Shown: piece after piece, positions 55,616 to 63,667 of the stretch
Layout of the letters: the number at the start of each line of letters is the position of its first letter
Numbering within the stretch: the first letter of the stretch is position 1
Assembly: GCA_963737545.1 (NCBI GenBank)
Contig: CAVTTH010000006.1
Span: 231,591-295,590, forward strand
DNA: 64,000 nucleotides
From: CAVTTH01 sp963737545
GTDB lineage: Bacteria > Verrucomicrobiota > Verrucomicrobiia > Chthoniobacterales > UBA10450
Direction of reading: 5' to 3'
Program-made: the position numbers and the translations under genes
Notes under the pieces: model-generated
Told to the model about the DNA's origin: nothing
Database searches by the model: none
The model's input: the letters and a program-made list of their open reading frames with translations, nothing else

Positions 55616-55887
55616 TTGCCTATTCTAGAACAGCTAACCAGCCCGCCAACCTCAAATCCGCATTCCCGGTATCAAATGGAACGGGCTTGGTTGAATCACG
55701 AAAAACGGGTTGTCGAACGACACTTCGCGGTTACTATTGCCGTCCGCTGCGCTTGTCGCCTGCGGATTTTTCTGCCCACCTGATCATGCGTCGCAAGATG
55801 CGGTCGAAATCAGCGAATGAGGTCGGGCAGAACAAACCAGATTAACAATTCGCTGAAAGAGGAGTCCGCCACAGCGGATAAAACAAA

Positions 55888-56274
55888 ATGCCAAGAGCCA
55901 CTAACGCCCCGGCCAGCCGGGAGCGCCGCAAACGCGTCATAAAATTAGCCAAAGGCTATCGGGGACGCCGTTCCAAACTTTTCCGCTACGCGAAGGACGC
56001 GACGATGAAAGGCAAGTATTGGGCCTATCGCGATCGGAAGAATCGCAAGCGCACTTTTCGTTATCTATGGATCCAGCGGTTGAACGCCGCAGTCCGCGTG
56101 CACGGTCTCACGTACAGCCGCTTCGCCGAAGGACTCAAGGCCGCCAGCATCGGACTTGATCGCAAGATTCTTTCCGATCTCGCCATTACCGACGAGGTCG
56201 CGTTCAAGGGAATCGTCGAGCAGGTGAAGAAAGCGCTCGAAGAAAAGAAATCGAAGACGAAAAAGGCGGCGTAA
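55888..56274 (+). CDS. rplT: 50S ribosomal protein L20
   Basis: A 128-residue L20: RERRKRVIKLAKGYRGRRSK, LFRYAKDATMKGKYWAYRDR, KNRKRTFRYLWIQRLNAAVR. The protein binds 23S rRNA early in assembly. The C-terminal extension KKALEEKKSKTKKAA is Lys-rich. infC and rpmI, the common upstream neighbours, are not here; the gene is preceded by a divergent cyclase. pheS follows 115 bases downstream. Confidence 0.95.
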   Translation: MPRATNAPASRERRKRVIKLAKGYRGRRSKLFRYAKDATMKGKYWAYRDRKNRKRTFRYLWIQRLNAAVRVHGLTYSRFAEGLKAASIGLDRKILSDLAITDEVAFKGIVEQVKKALEEKKSKTKKAA

Positions 56275-56284
56275 TTGTAGAACA

Positions 56285-56326
56285 AGCGCTTTGCCTGCCA
56301 TCTTTGATCGGCAGGCGACGCGCTTT
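56285..56326. repeat. short hairpin AAGCGC-TTTGCCTGCC
   Basis: CAAGCGCTTTGCCTGCC and GGCAGGCGACGCGCTTTG form an inverted repeat of about 15 bases downstream of rplT. It lacks a terminal T-run. It could be a repeat element or attenuator-like stem between rplT and pheS. Confidence 0.5.
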
Positions 56327-56389
56327 GCCTGCAATCCGCCGAATTGAGCGTTGGACGTTGAGCATTGGACGTTGAACGTTCCGTTCCGA

Positions 56390-57406
56390 ATGAGGCACTC
56401 ACTCGAAGAACTGCGCGACTCTGCGTTGCAGGAAATCGCCGAAGCGCCAGACGAACACGCGCTTGACGCGGTCCGTGTCCGCTATCTCGGCCGAAGCGGT
56501 AGCATATCCGCCTGGAGCGAACAGATGAAATCGCTCGGGAAGGAAGAGCGCCCCATAGTCGGGAAACTTCTAAACGAAGTCCGGAGTTCGGTCACTGCCG
56601 CCATCGTGCGAAGCGTTGAGGAATTTCGGGCTGCCAGGGAAGCGGCCGCCCTCGCCGGCATCGATATTTCTCTGCCCGGCGCCGCGCACGAAATCGGCGC
56701 GTTGCATCCGCTCACTCAAATGCTCGATCGTGCGATTGGGATCTTTCGACGAATGGGGTTCGCTCTTGCCGACGGTCCCGATGTTGAAACGGAGTGGCAT
56801 TGCTTCGATGCGCTCAATACTGCGCCCGATCATCCGGCGCGTAACGAACAGGACACTTTTTATTTGCCCGACGGCCGGCTTCTGCGCACGCACACGTCCA
56901 CTGTCCAGATTCGCGCGATGCAAGCGGCGCCCCCGCCGATTCGGATCATCGCGCCGGGCGCGGCCTATCGCCGCGATGAAGTGGACGCGACGCACAGCGC
57001 GCAATTCCATCAAATCGAAGGTTTGTATGTAGATGAGAACGTCAGCGTCGGAGACTTGAAAGGCACACTTGAATTTTTCCTGCACGAACTTTTCGGAGCG
57101 GAGACAGCGGTCCGGTTTCGTCCACATTATTTTCCATTTACGGAGCCGAGTTTTGAGATTGATGTGAAGTCGAAGGCCCTGAAGAGCGGCGAAAAATGGA
57201 TTGAGGTGTGCGGTTGCGGGATGGTTCATCCGGCCGTCTACGAGGAAGTGAATCGCGCCCGTGGCGACGAGGCGTACGACCCGGAGAAGTGGAGCGGTTT
57301 CGCCTTCGGCCTCGGGATGGATCGGCTGGCGATGATTCTGTTCGGCATTCCCGACATCCGCCTGTTCGCGCAAAATGATCTGCGCTTTCTGGGGCAATTC
57401 GCGTGA
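56390..57406 (+). CDS. pheS: phenylalanyl-tRNA synthetase alpha subunit
   Basis: A 338-residue PheS. A coiled-coil tRNA-binding N-terminal helix (LDAVRVRYLGRSGSISAWSE) leads into the class II catalytic core: HPLTQMLDRAIGIFRRMGF, motif 2 region PGAAYRRDEVDATHSAQFHQ-IEGLYVDE, and motif 3 GFAFGLGMDRLAMILFGIPD. It pairs with PheT as (alpha-beta)2 to charge tRNA-Phe. Start ATG 56390 is preferred over 56351, which lies in a repeat-like TTGGACGTTGA tract. Confidence 0.94.
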   Translation: MRHSLEELRDSALQEIAEAPDEHALDAVRVRYLGRSGSISAWSEQMKSLGKEERPIVGKLLNEVRSSVTAAIVRSVEEFRAAREAAALAGIDISLPGAAHEIGALHPLTQMLDRAIGIFRRMGFALADGPDVETEWHCFDALNTAPDHPARNEQDTFYLPDGRLLRTHTSTVQIRAMQAAPPPIRIIAPGAAYRRDEVDATHSAQFHQIEGLYVDENVSVGDLKGTLEFFLHELFGAETAVRFRPHYFPFTEPSFEIDVKSKALKSGEKWIEVCGCGMVHPAVYEEVNRARGDEAYDPEKWSGFAFGLGMDRLAMILFGIPDIRLFAQNDLRFLGQFA

Positions 57407-57417
57407 AACGACTCATG

Positions 57418-57507
57418 TCATCCCGAGCGCAGTCGAGGGATCCCGAGGCGCTGCCTGCACCTTTCGCAACGGGATCCCTCGACTCCGCTGCGCTTCGCTC
57501 GGGATGA
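57418..57507. repeat. long palindromic REP between pheS and pheT (R3)
   Basis: The left arm TCATCCCGAGCGCAGTCGAG is mirrored by the right arm CTCGACTCCGCTGCGCTTCG, CTCGGGATGA, around a central GGATCCC / GGGATCCC pair. Total 90 bases, filling the interval just upstream of the pheT ATG (57515). A single-arm relative is at 7594. Confidence 0.85.
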
Positions 57508-57514
57508 CCATAAT

Positions 57515-59919
57515 ATGAAATTCTCTGTTAACTGGTTAGGCCAATTCGTTGAGCTTCCCGAAAGCACGGAAGCGCTTGCTGAGCTGCTCACTCTTGCCGG
57601 CGTCGAGATCGAGGCGACTGAGCGGCGCGGTGGGAATTTCGAAAACGTCGTCATTGGCCAGATTAAGGAATCGGTCCAGCATCCGAATGCCGACCGGTTG
57701 AGCGTTTGTCAGGTGGATGACGGCAGCGGAAAAATCCGCCAGATCGTCTGCGGCGCGAAGAACTACAAAGTTGGCGACAAGGTTCCGGTCGCGTTGCCCG
57801 GGGCGAATTTGCCTAACGGACTGAAGATCAAAGTCAGCAAACTGCGCGGAGTTGAATCGCAGGGCATGCTTTGCAGTCCGAGCGAGCTGTTGCTTTCCGC
57901 GGATTCGGACGGCCTGCTTATCCTTTCACTGGACGCGCCGGTGGGTGAACCATTTGGTTCGCTTTTTCCGGCGGACACAATTCTGGACGTTGAGATCACG
58001 CCGAATCGGGGCGATCTGCTCAGTCATCTCGGGCTCGCGCGCGAGATTGCGGCGCTAACGGCAAAACCGCTGCGAAACATCAAATCACCATGGGAGGGCG
58101 AGGCTCCGGCCGAGCCGGAACGAACGGCCTCAACCGCGGCTCGGCTGGAGCCTCGCCCTCCCATCCGCATTTCGGCCCTGCGTGAATGTCCGTTTTATTC
58201 CGCGCGCCGGATTGAAAACGTTGCGGTCGCTCCCAGCCCCGCCTGGCTGCGGGAAAAAATCGAAGCCGTCGGTGTGCGATCGATCAATAACATCGTTGAT
58301 ATCGCGAACTTCGTTATGCTCGAGCTCGGCCAGCCCCTGCACGCATTCGATGCCGACAGGTTGAAAAGCGGCATCAACGTGCGACTGGCGAAAGACGAAG
58401 AGGAATTTCTTGCGCTCGATGGCAAGACATACTCGTTAGGCACGCAGGATTTGGTGATTGCGGACGCGGAACGCGCCGTGGGAATCGCGGGCGTGATGGG
58501 TGGCGAGGAAAGCGGCGTGACGGAAGCGACCCGCAACGTTCTGCTCGAAAGCGCGTACTTCCTTCCTTCGAGCATTCGTCGCACGGCGCGTTCTTTGAAC
58601 CTGCCGAGCGACGCAAGTTACCGATTCGAGCGTGGAGTCGATCCGGGGATGATCCTGCGCGCGTCGGAAAGGGCGACGCAGTTGATCCGCGAAATTGCCG
58701 CAGGACAACCAACTGCTGGGATCACCACGGCTGGATCGTTGCCGGCCGCGCCGCCGAATGTGCGATTGCGATCCGAGCGCTGCGATCAACTAATCGGCGT
58801 TACGATTGACCGTTCAACAGTGGATCGCATTCTCGAAGGCTTCGGCCTAACGAAAGCGGAAGGACGCGATGGCGAAACGGAGTGGCGGATTCCAACTTAT
58901 CGTTCCGATCTCCAGCGCGAAGCGGACCTGATCGAAGAGATCGTGCGCGCCTATGGAATCGATCGCATTCCCGGTCGCGACCGCAGCCGATTCACTCCTT
59001 CGAGCGCCGCGGATCTCGCATGTGATTCTGCCTCGGAACTGCGTCGGCGATTGGCGGGAAGGGGATTTTTCGAAGCGCGGACTTCCGCTTTGATCCCGCG
59101 CAGTTCCGGAAGCGACGCTTTTCGCGAAAACGCTTTCGAGCTGCGGAATCCGCTGAGCGAGGATCACGTTGCGCTGCGTCCAAGTCTTATTCCGGGCTTG
59201 CTCGAAGTGCTTGCGCGTAATTTGCGCCATGGCGTCGAGAGCGTCCGCCTGTTCGAGCTGGGGCGCGTGTTCTCGTCGGCGGACGCAGCCGAAGCGCAAC
59301 ATCTCGGGCTGGTCCTTTGCGGAAATGCGGACAGCAAACTTCACTGGAGAGCAGCGACGAAACGGCGATTAGATTTCTTTGATCTCAAGGGCGTGATCGA
59401 ATCATTGCCGATTCCAGCGCTCTCATTTCGCCGCTCGGAGAACGAAGACCTCGCGCTTGGAGCGAGCATTTACGCGGGAGAAAAAGTAATCGGTTTCGCC
59501 GGGCAGTTCTCCAGCGCGCGAGCGCGTTCGCTCGACGCCGCTGATCCGGTCTTCATCGCTGAGATCGAGAGCGATTTCCTTTTCCAACCAAACTCTGCGC
59601 CGGGGAGTTTTTCGCGAGCTGGAAAAGTTTCCTTCCGTTACCCGCGATATCGCGATGCTCGTTCCGGAAGCGTTGTCTCATTCCGAAATCATGGACGCGA
59701 TCAAAAACGCGCGAGAACCGCTGCTCGAAGATGTGACTTTGTTCGATCTTTTTAGCGGGGAGGGCGGACAAGATATTGGGCGCGGGACGAAAATCGCTGG
59801 CATATACGTTGACATATCGCGATCAAAATCGGACACTGACTCACGATGAAGTGAGTGCGGCTCACGATCGGATTCGCGAAAGCCTGAAGCGCGAATTGAA
59901 CGCGGAGCTGCGCGAATAG
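57515..59919 (+). pseudogene. pheT: phenylalanyl-tRNA synthetase beta subunit, C-terminal frameshifts
   Basis: A PheT of about 800 residues. It has the EMAP/OB tRNA-binding domain (VVIGQIKESVQHPNADRLSV, VCGAKNYKVGDKVPVALPGA), B3/B4 editing (ALREC-FYSARRIENVAV, SINNIVDIANFVMLELGQPL), B5 (EGFGLTKAEG) and the core to residue 710. The frame then breaks near 59620: the next frame gives AMLVPEALSHSEIMDAI and NAREPLLEDVTLFDLFSGE. A second break near 59790 leads to KSLAYTLTYRDQNRTLTHDE and VSAAHDRIRESLKRELNAEL ending at TAG 59919, the true anticodon-binding FDX-ACB end. A 73-base palindrome sits in frame inside residues 193-217. pheT lies 108 bases after pheS. Confidence 0.9.
58091..58163. repeat. 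in-frame palindromic element inside pheT (R4)
   Basis: TGGGAGGGCGAGGCTCCGGC, CGAGCCG at the left is mirrored by CGGCTCGGCTGGAGCCTCGC, CCTCCCA at the right: 27-base arms with one mismatch. It is read as WEGEAPAEPERTASTAARLE, then PRPP. The WEGEAPAEP peptide marks a repeat known from many Verrucomicrobiota and Planctomycetota proteins. It falls in a linker between the OB domain and B3/B4. Confidence 0.87.
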
Positions 59920-60010
59920 TTCTTTGAAAGGGTTGAGAGTTTTTGATTGAGGGTTGGGATGGAAACCAGCGTTTTTCGCTCAACTCTCTACCAAGAACTT
60001 TCAACAATTT

Positions 60011-60189
60011 ACCCTGCGGTGTTCGAGATTACCGGTGTGAATCCCGGACCGATATTTCAGAACCAGGAGGCTTGGTCGCAATCGGGAGAGGAAGACATGC
60101 CTTAATTGGAAGTCAGACGCTCCTGCGACGGTCGTCCGCCCGTTACCGAAAGGGAACGGGTATTCCACCTAAACGGCATCAGTGGGGTA
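60011..60189 (+). ncRNA. ssrS: 6S RNA
   Basis: About 179 bases with the 6S RNA layout: terminal stem (ACCCTGC...GTGGGGT), 5' strand GCGGTGTTCG, then the conserved CCGATATTTCAGAACCAGGA, the apical region and ATGCCTTAATTGGAA, and on the 3' side GCGACGGTCGTCCGCCCGTT and CGGCATCAGTGGGG. GATATTTCA, GCCTTAA, GCGACG and GCGGCATC-like blocks align with E. coli 6S in the same order. 6S mimics an open promoter and sequesters sigma70 RNA polymerase in stationary phase. It follows pheT and precedes carA. A terminator lies 14 bases downstream. Confidence 0.82.
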
Positions 60190-60202
60190 ATAATTCGAGA
60201 CG

Positions 60203-60234
60203 CCCGGATCAGAAATGGTCCGGGTGTTTTTTCT
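60203..60234 (+). terminator. rho-independent terminator after 6S RNA
   Basis: CCCGGA-loop-TCCGGG (stem 60203-60208 with 60219-60224), followed by TGTTTTTTCTT. It ends the 6S transcript just before carA. Confidence 0.82.
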
Positions 60235-60292
60235 TGGGAGCTTGTGTGCAAAGAATTTGAAAACGAGCGCGCACAACGGAAACTGCGCGAGC

Positions 60293-61437
60293 ATGCGCGC
60301 AATCCTCGCTCTCGAAGACGGCAGAATTTTCGAAGGCGAATCTTTTGGCGCGACCGCCACTACTGTCGGCGAGGTTTGTTTTAACACCTCCATGACCGGT
60401 TATCAGGAAGTGCTGACCGATCCTTCGTACTGCGGCCAGATCGTGACCATGACTTATCCGTTGATCGGAAATTATGGGGTCAACGCGTCGGATGCCGAAA
60501 GCCGTTCGCCGCACGTCCGCGGCTTCGTTATTGAGGAGCTTTGTGAAGCTCCGAGCAGCTGGCGCGCAGAAGATTCGCTCGACGATTATTTGCAACGCTG
60601 GAAAATTCCCGGCGTCGAAGGAATCGACACGCGCGCCCTCACCCGCCACTTGCGCACCCGCGGAGCGATGAAAGCTTGCCTAACGACCGATTCGATTTCC
60701 GCCGAGGAAGCGACGCGGCAGGCGGTGGAGGGAGAAGGGGTCATCGGAATGGATTATGTGCGGGAAGTTTCGACGGAGAAGGTTTATCAATGGGACCCCG
60801 GGGACGTCCTGAGCCAGCGCTGGTCGACGCCCCGCGGCGGCGACTCCACGCAATCGCAACGCCCGCTTCCTCCGATTCGACACCGCGTCGTAGCCTATGA
60901 TTATGGGATGAAGGAGAATATCTTGCGCCTCCTGCGCCAGCATGGTTTTGGCGTAACGGTCGTGCCGGCCGCGACCAGTGCTGCGGATGTGCTCGCCTTG
61001 AATCCCGACGGAGTTTTTCTTTCGAACGGCCCGGGCGATCCGGCGGCGGTCGAGTATGCGCACGAAGCGGTTCGCGGATTGATAGGGCGCAAGCCGATCT
61101 TTGGGATTTGTCTCGGGCACCAAATGCTCGGCTTCGCTTTCGGGGGGCGCACCTTCAAACTGAAGTTTGGACATCACGGGGGCAATCAACCGGTGAAGGA
61201 TCTGGCACAGGCAAAATCGCGATCACGTCGCAAAATCACGGCTTTGCGGTCGATCCGGATTCCTTGCCTAACGAAGTGGAGATCACGCACGTTAATCTAA
61301 ACGACGGCACGGTGGAAGGAATGCGGCATAAAGAACTGCCGATTTTCAGCGTGCAATATCATCCCGAAGCCGCGCCGGGTCCGCACGATGCGAGTTATTT
61401 CTTTTCGCAGTTCGCCGATTTGATTGAGCGGAATTGA
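60293..61437 (+). pseudogene. carA: carbamoyl-phosphate synthase small subunit, one frameshift
   Basis: The glutaminase subunit of carbamoyl-phosphate synthase, for pyrimidine and arginine synthesis. Start ATG 60293 (MRAILALEDGRIFEGESFGA). N-terminal domain features are EVCFNTSMTGYQEVLTDPSY and GVEGIDTRALTRHLR. The class I amidotransferase domain follows: VAYDYGMKENILRLL, LSNGPGDPAA, and the catalytic Cys in FGICLGHQMLGFAFGG. Near 61207 one base is missing and the frame breaks. The next frame gives TGKIAITSQNHGFAVDPDSL and the catalytic His/Glu in VQYHPEAAPGPHD, ending at TGA 61437. Joined length about 380 residues is normal. carB is not adjacent. Confidence 0.92.
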
Positions 61438-61479
61438 TCACTGAATTGACGGCGGGGCCATCCAGCCGGAACTTCCGTC

Positions 61480-61875
61480 ATGTTCAAATCCACTAACGAA
61501 ATCCCGCAAGTCTTGAAGATAGCCGTCGCGACCGGCTTTATTTCCGCGCTTGCTCTTTCTCCGCTCGCGCTTGCCGCCGAGCCCACCACAAATACCGATG
61601 ATACCAAAACCATTACCGGCGAAGTGGTCGATATGATGTGTTACGTCGATCACAATGCGATGGGCGATAAACACGCTTCCTGTGCAGCGAAATGCATCAA
61701 GAGCGGCGGCCCGGTCGGCATTGTCAGTGATGGCAAGGCCTATCTGGTCGTCGGCAATCACAAACCGATGAACGATGAACTGGCGGAGCATGCCGGTAAG
61801 ACCATTACCCTGAAAGGCAAACTAGCCGAGCGGGGCGGTGTGCAAATGCTCGAGAACGCTGAGATCGTAAAGTAG
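61480..61875 (+). CDS. exported small protein with a conserved Cys/His motif
   Basis: A 131-residue exported protein. After an N-terminal signal (VATGFISALALSPLALAAEP), the mature part reads ITGEVVDMMCYVDHNAMGDK, HASCAAKCIKSGGPVGIVSD, GKAYLVVGNHKPMNDELAEH and ITLKGKLAERGGVQML. The C-Y-x-D-H...G-x-x-H-x-x-C-A-x-x-C arrangement recurs in small bacterial exported proteins and could bind a metal or be disulfide-bonded. It is adjacent to carA but probably independent, with its own terminator. No function claimed. Confidence 0.75.
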   Translation: MFKSTNEIPQVLKIAVATGFISALALSPLALAAEPTTNTDDTKTITGEVVDMMCYVDHNAMGDKHASCAAKCIKSGGPVGIVSDGKAYLVVGNHKPMNDELAEHAGKTITLKGKLAERGGVQMLENAEIVK

Positions 61876-61896
61876 TAGATTCCTGTTCGTCAGGCG

Positions 61897-61940
61897 GGCG
61901 CGCAGAACGGTTAGTAAACCGGATTGCGCGCCGTTTTGTG
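61897..61940 (+). terminator. rho-independent terminator
   Basis: GGCGCGCA...TGCGCGCC stem with an inner CGGTT/AACCG, then GTTTTGTGT. It follows the small exported gene by about 20 bases, and precedes the convergent GT2 end, so it may act in both directions. Confidence 0.72.
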
Positions 61941-61958
61941 TAACCGAATGCTGAGGGA

Positions 61959-62711
61959 TTACGACGCCGAACCTGGCAGGGCGCGATCGTAGGCGCCGCT
62001 GCGAGCAAGCGAGCGCAGCGCGATCACTTCGCGCAACATCCGCAAACTATCGTGAATGAAGTGGACCTTGCTGCCTTCCTGATGATTCCAGCGCACCGGA
62101 ACTTCTCGCATCCGCAAGCCAGATCGGCGGGCCAGATAAAGCAACTCGACATCGAATCCGAATCCCTCGACACGGGCGACCTCGAGAAGCGGGCGACAGG
62201 CGGCCAGTCGAAAAGCTTTGAATCCACATTGAGTATCCCAAAATGGAAGCCCGGTGCTGGCGCGAACGAGCAAATTAAAAATGCGGCCCGCCTGCTCGCG
62301 CCGCCACGGTTGATGATGGCCGATCAATCCCCGGTCGAGCGCGCGCGAGCCGAACGCGATGTCGACTTCACCGGAAGCAATCGGCTCGATCACCTTTGGT
62401 GTTTCTCCGAGCGGAGTGGAGAGATCGGCATCGAAAAAAAGTCCGATTGGCAGTTCCGCCGCGAGCAAACCCTGACGCACGGCCGCGCCTTTGCCACGAT
62501 TCCAAGGGTGGCGGATCAGCCGGGCGTTCCGCCAATTTTCGCGGGTGAGAATTTCATGAACGATCTCCGACGTTCGATCGGTCGATCCGTCATCGACGAC
62601 GATCAATTCACTCCCTGGAATTGTGCCGAGATAATCCATTGTGGCCCGGAGCGTGTCGCCAATCCGTCCTGCTTCGTTGTAAGTGGGGATGACCGCTGAG
62701 ATCGGTGGCAT
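61959..62711 (-). CDS. family 2 glycosyltransferase, dolichyl-phosphate sugar synthase-like
   Basis: A 250-residue GT2. The GT-A core is present: AVIPTYNEAGRIGDTLRATM, ELIVVDDGSTDRTSEIVHEI, NRGKGAAVRQGLLAA, DxD in FFDADLSTPLGE, and the acceptor loop DTQCGFKAFR with RWNHQEGSKVHF. The profile fits undecaprenyl/dolichyl-phosphate glucosyl- or mannosyltransferases. There is no transmembrane helix at the C terminus, so it may be the soluble catalytic form. It stands alone. Confidence 0.85.
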   Translation of the reverse strand: MPPISAVIPTYNEAGRIGDTLRATMDYLGTIPGSELIVVDDGSTDRTSEIVHEILTRENWRNARLIRHPWNRGKGAAVRQGLLAAELPIGLFFDADLSTPLGETPKVIEPIASGEVDIAFGSRALDRGLIGHHQPWRREQAGRIFNLLVRASTGLPFWDTQCGFKAFRLAACRPLLEVARVEGFGFDVELLYLARRSGLRMREVPVRWNHQEGSKVHFIHDSLRMLREVIALRSLARSGAYDRALPGSAS

Positions 62712-62872
62712 GTGAACGGATAAGCGAAGAATCAGGCTCTAAGGAATTTCCGCGCCCAGGGAAAGCGTAATCGCGAGGATTCCCAAAGTGGCAGTCGAAA
62801 TGACCAATCAGACCTTGCTGCAATGGGAGCTACAGAGAAGAAAATCGCGCGATCTGCAAATAAGGCCGCATT

Positions 62873-63184
62873 TCAATGAAGCCGTGACGGTATAGCGTTT
62901 CGTCTGCACCAGGGGAGAATGCCAGAAAAGGAGATCGCAAATGAAGCCAGTCCCGAAGTCGTTAGCGCTCCCAGAAATATGATGGGGCCATAATGATGTG
63001 CGAATGCGGCACCAGCCTGGCCTCCGACTTTGGCGCCGGAGTTAACGTCCTTTGCTTCAGGGTTGCCGTACCCTGCGCGCCCACCTGCAATCGCACCCCC
63101 GACTACAAGGGGCACTGTGCAGACAACGACGAACAGAATGACAAACAGGACCAGAAAGGTTGCCAGTCGTTTGATCAAGAGCAT
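62873..63184 (-). CDS. small membrane protein
   Basis: About 103 residues. One strong N-terminal helix, FLVLFVILFVVVCTVPLVVG, Gly/Ala-rich middle (GGAIAGGRAGYGNPEAKDVN, SGAKVGGQAGAAFAHHYG) and a second helix IIFLGALTTSGLASF. The last 20 residues look unlike the rest (GILPWCRRNAIPSRLH) and may be the result of another frame change. Family unknown. Confidence 0.6.
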   Translation of the reverse strand: MLLIKRLATFLVLFVILFVVVCTVPLVVGGAIAGGRAGYGNPEAKDVNSGAKVGGQAGAAFAHHYGPIIFLGALTTSGLASFAISFSGILPWCRRNAIPSRLH

Positions 63185-63302
63185 AGAAACCGAGTTAATC
63201 AGAAGCCTTGAACAACGACAAACATCTTAAACCGCCGGTAGTGGCTCAGTTTTGGATTTCTGTGGACTTGCAAATCCTTGTGCGCTCAAGCATAGTGGAT
63301 TC

Positions 63303-63521
63303 ATGGCAAAGGACCTAAATCAGATAGCGGCGAATATAGTCTCGCAAACGACTGGCGAACCAATTCCGTCAACAAATGGCAAAAATCCAGCAGCAGTTGC
63401 GCTCGGACGACTTGGCGGACTGAAGGGCGGCAAGGCGCGCGCTCAATCTCTCGTCTCCCCGCAATCGGAAGCTGATCGCCCGAAAGCAGCGAAAACACGC
63501 TGGAACAAGCCGACGACATAA
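63303..63521 (+). CDS. small basic conserved protein, likely two compensating indels
   Basis: A 72-residue protein: MAKDLNQIAANIVSQTTGEP, KNPAAVALGRLGGLKGGKAR. This N terminus belongs to a widespread small family whose end reads ...KAAKTRW(N/S)K. Here the stretch between SLVSPQ and RPKAAKTRW is in a different frame from the expected SPRNRKLIARK, which the +1 frame contains. So two nearby, compensating indels are likely. No domain name assigned. Confidence 0.6.
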   Translation: MAKDLNQIAANIVSQTTGEPIPSTNGKNPAAVALGRLGGLKGGKARAQSLVSPQSEADRPKAAKTRWNKPTT

Positions 63522-63667
63522 AAAACAAGAACTTTGATTTTGGACTTGACTCGCGTTGTTTATGAGTCACGCCAGCAATGGAAGCAGGGGTTAGCGATCA
63601 TGTTTGGAAGCTCCTCATGAAGTAATCGAGTTGCTAGGTTCGAAAAATTGCCATACGAGAATCTGAA

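Noticed and set aside
55616..55887. rpmI upstream of rplT
   Set aside because: The only short basic frame (RRKMRSKSANEVGQNKPD) is too short and does not resemble L35.
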